A DNA stretch of 64,000 nucleotides from Rhododendron vialii (taxonomy: Eukaryota; Streptophyta; Magnoliopsida; Ericales; Ericaceae): NCBI RefSeq assembly GCF_030253575.1, contig NC_080560.1, forward strand, positions 33,345,501-33,409,500, written 5' to 3'. Below, piece after piece: positions 1 through 9,830 of the stretch. The stretch's first letter is position 1. The number at the start of each line of letters is the position of its first letter. A program made the position numbers and the translations under genes. The notes beneath the pieces were generated by a model. It was not told the DNA's origin. It was given only the letters and a program-made list of their open reading frames with translations, and searched no databases.

Positions 1-247
1 CTCAATCAATAAATTGAACGAAGAATCGATCCAGCCCTTATCGATATTTAACTGAACTGATTTTCTACATAAATCCTTAAGAAGATGGAGTATTTTAATA
101 TTAAACGGCTCTGAGTAGAACTCCTTCACAACGCCGTGTGCTTATGGTGAACAACCAGGCCGAACTGCAGATCCCAACCGTCCGCAACAAACACAACCAG
201 GCCACTCCGTTACCGTCCGATACAGTAATCGAGAACTCGCGCGGATG

Positions 248-256
248 TATATATAA
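248..256 (+). promoter_or_regulatory. TATA box of the cystatin-like (pseudo)gene
   Basis: TATATATAA lies about 40 bases before a CA/GA microsatellite that would fall at the start of the transcript, and about 440 bases before the first coding ATG at 699. A leader intron is likely because the coding ATG follows directly on a TTTCAG acceptor at 693-698. The placement fits a plant core promoter; no transcript start can be proven from sequence. Confidence 0.4.
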
Positions 257-293
257 TCGTGGACTTCAAAATCTCAATTTTCGCATTCCGGTT

Positions 294-295
<2 letters not shown>

Positions 296-344
<49 letters not shown>
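296..344. repeat. (CA)n(GA)n microsatellite in the leader
   Basis: A CA run passes directly into a GA run just after the TATA box, so it probably lies in the 5' untranslated leader of the cystatin-like gene. A second compound repeat of the same type (TG then GA) sits in an intron at 1199-1252. Open frames across both are artefacts of the dinucleotide repeat. Confidence 0.85.
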
Positions 345-350
<6 letters not shown>

Positions 351-1198
351 AGTCCTTGTCAATTGAGATTCGAAAGGCAAGTTCTAATGTTGTTTTACTT
401 AGTTAGATTTTGACTTTTTCTCTTTCTGTATCTTCGATCTTTTATGATTTTGTTTTGATTTATTCAAGGTTGCGCTTCTGTATGCTTCTAGGGCTCGATT
501 CTGTAGGCAATCGATTGTAAAATTGTTGCCTTTTGATCCCTTATCTTAATTTGATTTCTTGTCATGTTGGGTCCTTATAGGTTCGGTAGTCGTATTTCAA
601 TTTTTTTTTTTTTCACGCTTGGAGTTTGATGATGGTTCCAATAATTAGGGTTTCCTGGAAGCTAATTCTTGTTAACTAGAATGAGTTTTGTGTTTCAGAT
701 GGTTGAGACCATGTTCCTTCGGCCGAATGACCCTGAGCACAATCGTCCACTAATTGATTCGTATGCAAGTACGCATGTACGTAATTTTATGTAGTATGTA
801 TGTTGTGCACAATTTGTCTGGTTGATGAACTTTTGCTAATGCTCGACTTTACTGTTCAAGGCTCGTCCTAGCGTCGACCCACTGGAACAACCAGAGTACC
901 GTGACCTCACTGATGAAGAGTGGGAGATATACAACAAGATCATGGATGAGAGTGAGGAATGTTTAATATGCGCTCATAGTTTTTAATGTTTTTAGATATG
1001 TATGTTTGTCGTTGTTCTTACGTTATAATCTTATGTGTGCAGGGATTTGATGCTTGGCAGTGTCCTGAAAATTTAACGGAGAATGGTTTAATCAAAACAC
1101 TTTTAGTTTCTAAAGAGGAGTTGCCAGATGATTATGAGAAGTTCAACCAACTGTCACAGTTCGCTCTTGACCAATACAACGACCAGCAGGTGTTTCCT

Positions 1199-1199
1199 T

Positions 1200-1252
<53 letters not shown>
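1199..1252. repeat. (TG)n(GA)n microsatellite in intron 3
   Basis: A pure TG run followed by a GA run begins ten bases inside the intron after exon 3 of the cystatin-like gene. It generates several spurious CVCV/RERE open frames on both strands. Such tracts are highly length-variable. Confidence 0.9.
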
Positions 1253-1257
<5 letters not shown>

Positions 1258-2863
1258 TCTATCTCATCCTCTTTTGTTGGTTTTTCCTTCTCTTTACTGG
1301 GTTTAACTTCTTGCTTCTGTTCCAGGGAACAAATTTTCAATTTGTCAAGGTCCTTAAGGCAAATGTGGAATTTTCTGGAAGTTGTATTTACTAACTCACC
1401 TTTCAGGCTGAGGATACAGCTAGTGGTGCTTTTGAGAATTTCCAAGCACGAGTGATTCTTCATTACACAATAGAGAGAAAAGTTGACCTTGTCAAGCTTG
1501 AGCCAAAAAAATCCCAACCTGTTGAAGGTACATTTTGGTTGCTCATATATTCTTCCCATAATTCAATGTTTAATTGACTTACTATATAGCTTGATTTCGG
1601 GAAGTAGGAGGAATGAACCGTTTGATTTCTATGATTACATCCTTTGTATTAGTGGCATGGCTATGTGCTTAATCTTTTGCAAACTGTGATGTTCTATATC
1701 TAGCATGGGGATTTACCTTTTAATGGATACCTCCAAATTTGTCAGGTGAACATGATAAGATACCAGTTAATTAATTTGTACACCCCAAATATTCTTAGAA
1801 AAACAAAACAAAATATGAAGATCCATTTTCTTGTAATTTCTTATTGAGAAAACTTAGTTTAGACTTCAGAGCCATTTTTTTTTTTATTACTGTTAGGCAA
1901 TGCTTGGGTACTTAAGAGACTTTTTATTTTGCTTATTTTAGGCGAATAACTAACTGTCCTATCGTTGCGAAATGGCGAATGACACCACTGAAGGAAATTG
2001 TACGCTATGCCACCATTTTGAATCATCGCTATAGTTTAGGGTCTGGTTCTTCGGTTATTTTTTCCAATTCGAATAGTTGATAAAAATTCGTTACGAAGGC
2101 TGCCCCCACAGATTTGTTTCAAGAGGGAAAGCCCTTAATCCTCATTGCCACGTTTTGCAGTGATAATAAACTGCTTATACTCAATCTGTCCTGTTACCAC
2201 ATCGTCTTCTCTTCTAATTCCACCTATGACAATCTGATGTTAGTTGCAGAAAGTGGAAAAGGAACTAGCGTTGATCCAATCAGCCCCAGTGAAAGCAAAC
2301 GCACTTGCTTTTCTTCAACTGATGTGCCACTGAAGAGTGAGTCTCTCTCTCTCTTTCTATAGATCCTTGCTCTTCATTATGTTGGTTTCATTATCTTGAA
2401 ACTGCGTCAACAATACATTTTTCCATGTTTGAAAGATTGAAAATTTTGGGCGTTAAGCCTAGAAGAATCTCACTAGCCTAGGATGATGGATGGTTTTATC
2501 TTCTTGTGTGCACATTATCAACTGCAACTATGAAAGAAAGCAGAATCTCATAAGCCTTGTCTCTGATTGCAGGTTGCTTATGAGTTCACTGGGCTTCAAA
2601 TCCCATCTTCAGCATGGTGAATTAATGCGCGTCTCTTTTAGCTATACTCCTAATATGGACTGTTTTATGGACTGATTATTCAAAAAGGCAGTTTTCAGCC
2701 ATGCTTTCATAAGGTAAACCAGGAGAAGCGAAAAATATGAAAAGATGGCGTGCAATCTTCCCAACTCATTTGAATCCCCTACTTTCTTTCCATGAATTTA
2801 GAATCTTAAAATAGTCCAAAGTCCAAACCCCCTCTCTCCTGTGTCGCCTTGATTCGTCTATAC

Positions 2864-3644
2864 TGGTTCGTTATAGACAACACCCTATGAAAGAAATTCA
2901 CTTCATAACCTTAAACATACAAATTGAATAATGCATCTATCCCGAAGTAACACTTCAATTCAATAACCATCCCTTCCATTGTAATTGAATAATTACCTGC
3001 AGACTAAAAATCGATCGAAAAATCGATTTGGTGGTTACTTTAAACTGCCCAATAATTGGGTTACGAAAAAAGCGAGCTATTGTCATCTCCTTGCCCCTCA
3101 ACCTGTGGCGGACCCAAGAATTTGACATAGCGGGGGCACCAATTTTCCTTGTAACGCCGTAATATGTGAGTCATAGTTAAACACATTCACACCAAAATAA
3201 TTTTAGCATTCATGATAATGTAATAATTTAAAAGTATATATGCATTTTAATATCAATCTACTTGGACAAATTTGCGCACCTCGACTATATGTGTTAAAAC
3301 AAAATTATCACATGTTCATCATCTATTTTTCTATTATTAACTCTACAAGTACAAGTTTCAGAGACCAAAAATGTACAAATACAATGTGCGAGTTCATATT
3401 GAGTACTACACAAATGATTGAAGACGTTGGGGAGTGGGGGAAACCTTGGTTGTGAAAGAGTTTTAGTGGATTTTGAAAATAAAATAAAAAAAAAACTTTG
3501 GAGTGCGGGGTATTGAACTGTTTTAGTGGATTTTGAAAAAAAATTAAAAAAAATCTTTGCAGCGCAGGGAATCGAACTCCCGCTGTTTGTTCCTTATAGG
3601 ACATTGCTTACCATTGCACCAAACTTCATCTTATTGTACAAGTT

Positions 3645-3682
<38 letters not shown>

Positions 3683-4909
3683 AAATCGGAAATTTTTTTT
3701 ATAAAAAGAAAGGCGTGGGGCACGTGACCTCATGTGCCCTATGGTGGGTCCGACCCTGCCCTCAACAACTCGTAATTATCAATGAAAACTTTTTAATTCT
3801 AAAATTCAAGCAAAAAAGAAAAAACCCAATGCAAAGTTATCATTTCATAGTTGAGATTTAGCTCACTTAGAATGTACAGAGCTTTTGTGCATATATTCAG
3901 CTCAAAATGATTTATGTGAGTGAATTTATAAGAATGATTATACTTGTATCAACTTAAAATGAAAGACCTTGGGGTCCGGTACATCGTTGGTCCTCCCCCC
4001 CCCCGTTGAAAAGGAAGTACATGTCGTAGCATACTCCGAACTTTTTTACGTATTCCAAAGCATTGAGGGAGGTTTTTTGTTGCAACACTAAGGAAAATGA
4101 ATGGGGGCCGTGTTTTTAGGCTCCTGACAAGAGTTATCATTTCATTGTACTTCGAGGCAACTAGACTTTCGCACGCGCTTGAAGCAGTTAAATTGTTCAC
4201 GGCGGGAGCACCTTTTCGCTTTGGGTGGGGCTAGTTGCCTTGAAGTACAATGAAAGAATAGCTCTCTCTTGTCAGGTCCCCCATTCATTTTCCTAAGTGT
4301 CGGAGCAAGAAACCTGACAATACTTGTAGTTATATTGTTCATTCACTTGATGCTTTGGAATACGTAAAAAAGTACGAAGTATGCTATGACATAAACTTCC
4401 CTTTCAACGGGAGGGGGACCAGCGATACACCAGACCCAAGGTTAGTTTTAAATTTTATTTTCTTGCTAATATTTGTTTTTCGTAATTTATGATAGGTTCA
4501 TACAAATATAATCATTCTTATAAATTCACTCACATAAATCATTTCGAGTTGAACATAAAATTGATTGCAAGTATGCACCAAAGCTCTATACATTCTAAGT
4601 GAGCTAACTCTTGACTATGAAATGATGATTTTGCATTGTGTTTATCTTTTTTGCTTGAATTTTAGGATAAAAAAAATTTCATTGATGATTACGAGGTGTT
4701 GAGGGGCGAAGAGATTGCAATAGCTTGCCTTTTTTGTAACCCAATTATTGGGCAGTTTGAAAATTTTTAGTCTGCAGGTAATTACTCAATTGCAATGGAA
4801 AGGATGGTTATTGAATTAAAGTGGTACTTTGGGATAGATGCATTATGCAATTTGTATGTTTAAGGTTATGAAGTGAATTTCATTCATAGGGTGTTGTCTA
4901 TAACGAACC
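2864..4909. mobile_element. 2-kb fold-back (long inverted-repeat) element
   Basis: The two halves of this interval are inverted copies of each other almost to the centre near 4197. The outer ends read TGGTTCGTTATAGACAAC on the left and its complement on the right (near 4892-4909). Matching blocks continue inward: CCTGCAGACTAAAAAT, CCAATAATTGGGTTAC, TTTAGCTCACTTAGAATG versus ATTCTAAGTGAGCTAA, and CGTATTCCAAAGCAT. The left arm is longer only because a hAT element (3103-3758) interrupts it. No coding capacity is visible. It sits in the last intron of the cystatin-like pseudogene. The exact outer edge and target duplication are unclear because similarity may extend past an indel to the left (GTCGCCTT versus AAGGTGAC). 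It could be a fold-back transposon or an inverted duplication of a smaller element. Confidence 0.8.
3103..3758. mobile_element. Non-autonomous hAT element nested in the fold-back
   Basis: A 656-base insertion is flanked by a perfect 8-base duplication CCCTCAAC (3095-3102 and 3759-3766). The ends are imperfect inverted repeats: CTGTGGCGGACCCA at the left and TGGGTCCGACCCTG at the right, which is the CAGGG-CGGACCC type of plant hAT ends. The opposite arm of the surrounding fold-back has CCCTCAAC once, giving an internal empty site. Inside is a minus-strand tRNA-like module with B-box-like GGAATCGAACTCC at 3568-3580 and A-box-like TTACCATTGCACCA at 3608-3621. It encodes no transposase. Confidence 0.85.
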
Positions 4910-5477
4910 AAGGTGACCAACATTCTTCTTTATGTTTGTGTGCCTGGTGCTGAAATGTACCCTTCTAGGTATTGAATTGCTTTGATTGTATCAGTCTATA
5001 GGTCCAGATAAGCTTTGTCAATATTTTTCTATTTCCTTGCCCTCACCCTCTCTCCCTCAACTTCAATATAAATTTAGGTTGTATTCTTATATCCTTTTTT
5101 CTTGTTGAAACAGGGTGTTCCACCGCATATAGACAATTATGTGCCAGTGCTTTTCTTCGAGTTCAGGCTAACAGGTATAAGGATGGTCGCAAAATTTTCT
5201 CTCTGTTTTCCCCACAGATTGTACAAGAATAAAATGGCCAGAATAGCAAGTAGGGGGAAGAGTTGTTTCAATTATATCTTTATATGGTGCATCATGTTAG
5301 TAGTTTTCGGTAGAACATCTGTGGTATTAAGATTGTCTTTCGAGACCTTAAGACCTTGTTCGGTTTGGGTTTTGAGGGACATTTTAAAGTGTAATGAGTG
5401 GAGAGAGATAGAGAAAATTTACTGGGGACGGTGCGCAGGTGTTTTGAGTACCTCAAACAAACAAGCCCTAAAGATTG

Positions 5478-5670
5478 CTTACCTTGAGTACAGAACTAGT
5501 CTGGTTTAGCTAATTCCTGTTTGGTTTCTGTTTCTGGATCAGTGTTATAAGACACTTTCCAGAAGATTGGTTTCTTAAACACACAAACTTAGAGGTTTTC
5601 AATTTGTTTTTTAAAGCCATAATGGTTTTCAAGAACTTGAAAATGTCCTTTTTGGTATTTTCCTAAAAAA
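5478..5670. repeat. Diverged direct repeat, copy 1
   Basis: Starting with TTGAGTACAGAACTAGTCTGG, this stretch matches 7392-7570 in the same orientation with many substitutions and small indels. Shared blocks include GAACTAGTCTGGTTT, GGTGTTAT-type and TTTTCAAGAACTT-type segments. The two copies lie on either side of the Harbinger-type element in the last intron of the cystatin-like gene, so an older local duplication preceded or accompanied that insertion. Confidence 0.6.
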
Positions 5671-6272
5671 AAAAAACGTTTAAAAAAGTTCTGGAATATG
5701 TCAACAAACTGTATTTTTCTTGGATTTATTTGAAGAACCAGTGACAGAAGTTGAGTATTTTTAGTAATTAATGGTGTATTGTTTTTTTATATAGAGGTAA
5801 AGATTGTTTAATAAAGGTTCCTTTACCTAGAATCATTTTTCGAGATTACGATTGAGAAACTGATTTTGATACCGTAAAAAACTCATTGTATTCGGATTGC
5901 ATTTTCTTCTAGTGAAGTTGGTTCTGAGAATCTGGAAATACATACGTTAAAGAAACTGGTCACATAAGTTTATTTCCACGGAGCTCGAGAGGTTCTAGGT
6001 TATTTGGTTATCATGGAACACGATATTCTCAATTGAGATTAGTGGAGAAGATGGACGCCAATTAGTTGAGTCCTAAGGCGGGTTTGGTTTGGGTGGGCAA
6101 CTTTCTTAACAAAGGAGTTTCTGGAAAAGTGTTTCTGATTTTGAAAACTGCAACTAAACACTGGTGATTTGTGGGGGGAATTCCCACATGCTTTACACTT
6201 CCATAGGGATAGGACCTGCATTTTGGATGTTATGCTAGTACTTAACAGTGATAACATTACATACATATCTTA

Positions 6273-7358
6273 GGCCATCCACAGTGGCATAATCAAAAAT
6301 GGATAACCAAAAGTTGACACATCAGCTTTTGATTATCCATTTAAGAGATTGCTAAGCTTAACAATGTTGAGGTCCACAATGGTCACTTTTAGTCCATAAC
6401 TAAAATAAGGGATACACTACAATTTCACACTCTCTCTCCCCTTGTGTTTTCCACCATTGATCACTTCCCTCCATTACATTTTTTTTTGGCAAAAATATAT
6501 CGATTTTTTCCTTTAATTTTGGGGAAAAAATTGGTGACTTCCTTCCCTAATAATACAATATTATGAATTTGGAAAAAAAATCATGTACTCAAAAAAAAAA
6601 ACAGATGTGTTCTTGAATTTGTAAAAAAATGTAAGGTTCTTTATGTACTCAACCATAGGGAGAAGAACGAAAAAAGAATAAAATAAAAACGGAAAAAAAA
6701 AGTGAAATACCTTAATGCGGCGACAAATGTTTTCCACCATTGATCACTTCCTTCCATTACGGTTTTTTTTTGGCAAAAATATATCGATTTTCTCCCTTAA
6801 TTTTGGAGAAAAAATTGGTGACTTCCTTCCCTCATATTATGAATTTGGAAAAAAAATCATGCACTCAAAAAAAAAAAAAAAACAGATGTGTTCTTGAATT
6901 TGTAAAAGAATGCAAGGTTCTTTATGTACTCAACCACAAGGAGGGGAACGAAAAATAATAAAATAAAAACGGAAAAAAAAAGTGAAAATACCTTAATCCA
7001 GTGACAATGAGTTGAATTGTAAATAATTGAAAGATATGAGCTTCACTTTTGGAGGGAAATAAAAAGAAAGAGTTTGTGGCTAAAGAAAATGAGATACAGA
7101 GCAGGCGAAGAAAATAAGAAGAAAATATCATTTGAAACACATGTGTACATAAATTTTAGAACCAGTTAACTTATGTGGCGTGAGATCCACAAATTTTGAT
7201 TATTGAAAAAGGTTGCTAGTTTTGGTTATCCAAAGCCCAAAATTTGATTATTTCTATGAATGTTGTTAAGTTTGATTATACCATTGTGAGTCATCTTTTA
7301 ACCCAATATTGTTAACTTTAAAAATAATTTGCTTTTGATTATGCCACTGTGGATGACC
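6273..7358. mobile_element. PIF/Harbinger-type non-autonomous element
   Basis: The ends are inverted repeats, GGCCATCCACAGTGGCAT and ATGCCACTGTGGATGACC, flanked on both sides by TTA (6270-6272 and 7359-7361). A 3-base TTA duplication is the signature of PIF/Harbinger and Tourist-like elements. The subterminal DNA is rich in TTTGATTAT motifs on both sides. The 1.09-kb element is A/T-rich, has no transposase frame and carries an internal tandem duplication of about 283 bases (6446-6728 and 6729-7007). Confidence 0.85.
6446..7007. repeat. 283-base tandem duplication inside the Harbinger-type element
   Basis: Both units start with GTTTTCCACCATTGATCACT (6446 and 6729) and run through CAAAAATATATCGATTTT, GGTGACTTCCTTCCCT and AAAACGGAAAAAAAAAGTGAAA. 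The copies differ mainly by small indels in A-runs and a short AATACAATA segment, so the duplication is fairly recent compared with the transposon. Confidence 0.85.
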
Positions 7359-7391
7359 TTAGAACTTAACAGTTCTACAAAGGTTGCTAAC

Positions 7392-7570
7392 ATTGAGTAT
7401 AGAACTAGTCTGGTTTCCTAATTCCTATTTGGTTGCTGTTTCAGGATTGGTGTTATTGGACACTTTTCTTAAACACAAAAACTCCATGGTTCATCTTGAA
7501 TTTGTTTTGTTAGCGATAATTGTTTTCGAGAACTTCGACATACCCTTTTGGTGTTTTCCTTGTTATAGGT
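7392..7570. repeat. Diverged direct repeat, copy 2
   Basis: Partner of 5478-5670, beginning TTGAGTATAGAACTAGTCTGG and continuing through a TTCTTAAACACA-type block and a TTTTCGAGAACTTCG block. Same orientation as copy 1, separated from it by the Harbinger-type element and about 600 bases of other DNA. Confidence 0.6.
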
Positions 7571-7881
7571 TTTTTTCTGCTGAAAAAAATCATTGTAAAC
7601 AAGTTTCGAAATCTACCTAGTGAACTTTCTTTCTTTTTTTCAAAATTATCCTAGAAGACTGATTCTGAAAACTGAATCGAGTGGTTGGTAGTCTTGACCT
7701 TGTTCATTTTGGTGTCTCAAAACCCTTGAGCACGGTCTCCAATAAATTTTCTCTATCTCTCTCTCCACTCATTACTCTCAAAAACCTCGCTCAAAACCCA
7801 AACCGAACAAGGTGTTTGTTCTTTTTCGAACTTGCGGGTGAATGTTTAGGGTGTTTTCATAGTTTTTACAATTTTGATAAC

Positions 7882-8834
7882 TGTTCGAAATTGTCCCACA
7901 TCAGTTAATTATCTCCCTGCAAAACTAGTATATGACTATATGAGTCTGAGCGACCTCTCCATTCATTGTCAATTGGTATTGAGTTGGATGCTTTAATATG
8001 GTATCGGAGCTAGGTTTTTGGAGGCTTTTTCCCTTTTTTTTTGTGCCATAATTCATAGTTGCACTGTGTTTCGTTGTAATCTGTGTTTCGGATCCTTTGT
8101 TGAACTCTTCACATGCGAGTCGAGAGTCGCACGTGAGGGAGAGTCTTAGTTTCAGGGAGCTCCTAAAGTGGTGCCACTCCCACCTTGGGGGCCCGGTTTT
8201 GCGCTCCCAACTAAGGAGCTTGACGGACAATGTTCTAAAAGTCGTTGGTAGCTAGTTGGGCGGTTGGCCACCTTCGAGTGATTAATCGGTACATATTAAT
8301 TAGTAATCGACGATTAATCGTTAGTCGGACCTAATCGGATAGACCCCTCCAGAGATTAATCGCCGAGTAATTCCGTGTTTTATAACATTGTTGACGGGAG
8401 CCCTCTCTTGTGAGATGGACGCTTGCTCCTTACAAAGATGAGTGCTTTTGTATGATCTTTGTATAGTAAAACATGGATTTAATAATTGGTCTTTGATGAA
8501 CTTATATATCTAGCCCAAGTCATGATATCTTGAAAAGAAAATCATACTATATTGTAACACTAACCCATTTCTTACATTTATGGAAGACTTGGCTCATATC
8601 TTTACTTCCTAAAATGATTTTACTTTTAAAGTGATTACTCTATGCTACATTATTTTCATAATATATGAGCTTCTGTATTCCCTCGCTCCCACACCAGCTC
8701 CCACTACGTTGCAACTAAGGGGGAGTGTTGGAAATTGTCCCACATCGGTTAAATATCTCCTTTCAAAACTAGTATACGAGTCTGGGCAGCCTCTCCACTC
8801 ATTGCCAATTGGTATTGAGTTGGATGCTCTAATA
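7882..8834 (+). mobile_element. TRIM retroelement (complete, about 950 bases)
   Basis: Two direct terminal repeats, 7882-7998 (117 bases) and 8726-8834 (109 bases), share the start TGTTNGAAATTGTCCCACAT and the end CAATTGGTATTGAGTTGGATG. A 5-base duplication ATAAC flanks the element (7877-7881 and 8835-8839). Directly after the first repeat comes TGGTATCGGAGC, the primer-binding site complementary to initiator tRNA-Met, and directly before the second is a purine tract AAGGGGGAG. The internal 730 bases have no gag-pol frame. All of this defines a terminal-repeat retrotransposon in miniature, which needs enzymes from another element. It is in the sense orientation within the last intron of the cystatin-like gene. 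Confidence 0.92.
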
Positions 8835-9390
8835 ATAACATGAACTGGTTCATGACATCCATCAGTTGAATCACTTAGGCGCTGTTTGGCATCAAATCTT
8901 ATCCGGGCAGCAAAAACCAGTTCAACCCAGTTTTTTACATCCCGCAAACTTGTTCTCAGTGTTAGAAACGTAGGGAGGTGCTTCTCCTGCTTTTCTTCTG
9001 CCACTAATCCCCATCTGGTAATTGACATTTGTATTTTTCTTGGATTGATTTGCAGAAACCCAAGGGGGGCAGGAAGATGATCGGTAACACTTCCCCACCG
9101 GAAGCATAAATGAAATGGTCGAGATCTGACTGTTGTATACACGTCGTGAAACCCATATTCCTTACTACTACACCTTCAAACAGGATTCAAGTAAAGAAAG
9201 GTACTGTATTCTTGTACTTTTGTTCATAAGCTGAGGAAATTTTGTAGAGGTACCGAATTTTATCTTCAATGAGGCATGCACCAGCTAAAAGTACAGTTTT
9301 GATTTGGTACTGCTCATGTATTGTCATGTATGAGATTTTGATGGCTTTGCTGTTATTCTTTGGATAATTTGAATGCCTCTACTCCTGTGT

Positions 9391-9393
9391 TTT

Positions 9394-9432
<39 letters not shown>
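9391..9432. repeat. (TA)n(GA)n microsatellite
   Basis: A TA run followed by a GA run lies about 300 bases downstream of the presumed last exon of the cystatin-like gene. Confidence 0.85.
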
Positions 9433-9459
9433 CTTGCTGCTATATCTACTGATAAATAG

Positions 9460-9830
9460 TAGGGTTGCAAAACGAGCTGTTCATGAATAGCTCCTGCTCA
9501 TTCGTTTAAAGCTCGTTTGAGCTCAATGAGCTGGGGAAAAAAAATCTTAATTGAGCCAACTTTGCGTTTACGCTAGCTTGGTTTGAGTGGTTCTTCAACA
9601 CAAAGATATTACCAAATTGTGTTTCTATTCGTATATAGATCGATTACTTCATGGATTCTGGACTTACTTAATTCTTGATTTTGCTCTTTAAGCTTGAGTT
9701 CCGTTTATATTAGTTCAATTCGACCACTAGAGATCTATAGCTCAAGCTGAGCGCATGTTGAACTAATTTTCAATAAGCCAAGCTCGAACGCTAAAATGTT
9801 TGGCTCTGCTCATTGTAGTAGTAATGCATT
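9460..9830. mobile_element. Degenerate element with GAGCTCG-type repeats
   Basis: The left side reads AGGGTTGCAAAACGAGCTG, resembling the AGGGCTGCAAACGA end of the element at 26285-27240, and the stretch is full of AGCTC/GAGCT words on both sides. No clear right end or target duplication is visible, so it is called only as a remnant of the same hAT-like family. Confidence 0.35.

Larger units (their letters stand above)
699..9087 (+). pseudogene. Cystatin-fold (phytocystatin-like) plant protein, disabled
   Basis: Exons can be traced at 699-776, 861-956, 1043-1189, 1326-1527, 2250-2336 and probably 9056-9087. They encode MVETMFLRPNDPEHNR, then a DLTDEEWEIYNKIMDESE segment, then GFDAWQ, then ALDQYNDQQ|GTNFQFVKVLKAN and AEDTASGAFENFQARV, which resembles the plant cystatin-related family with its YNxxxGTNxxFVKVLKAN core. 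Two lesions are visible. The donor after exon 2 reads GAATGT where GTATGT would be expected (957); the next in-frame codons of exon 3 fit only if splicing occurs exactly there. Exon 4 has TAA at 1392-1394 where the family has the second Tyr of a YYxTF motif, and the frame resumes directly with LTFQAEDTASG. Using the upstream GTGAGG donor at 952 instead gives an early stop. The last intron, about 6.7 kb, is full of transposons. The final exon is assigned only by phase. A functional unusual allele is possible but less likely than a pseudogene. Confidence 0.65.

Noticed and set aside
1143-1559. 138-aa minus-strand frame with Leu-Ser and Thr-His repeats
   Set aside because: It is the reverse reading of exon 3-4 of the cystatin-like gene and the TG/GA microsatellite.
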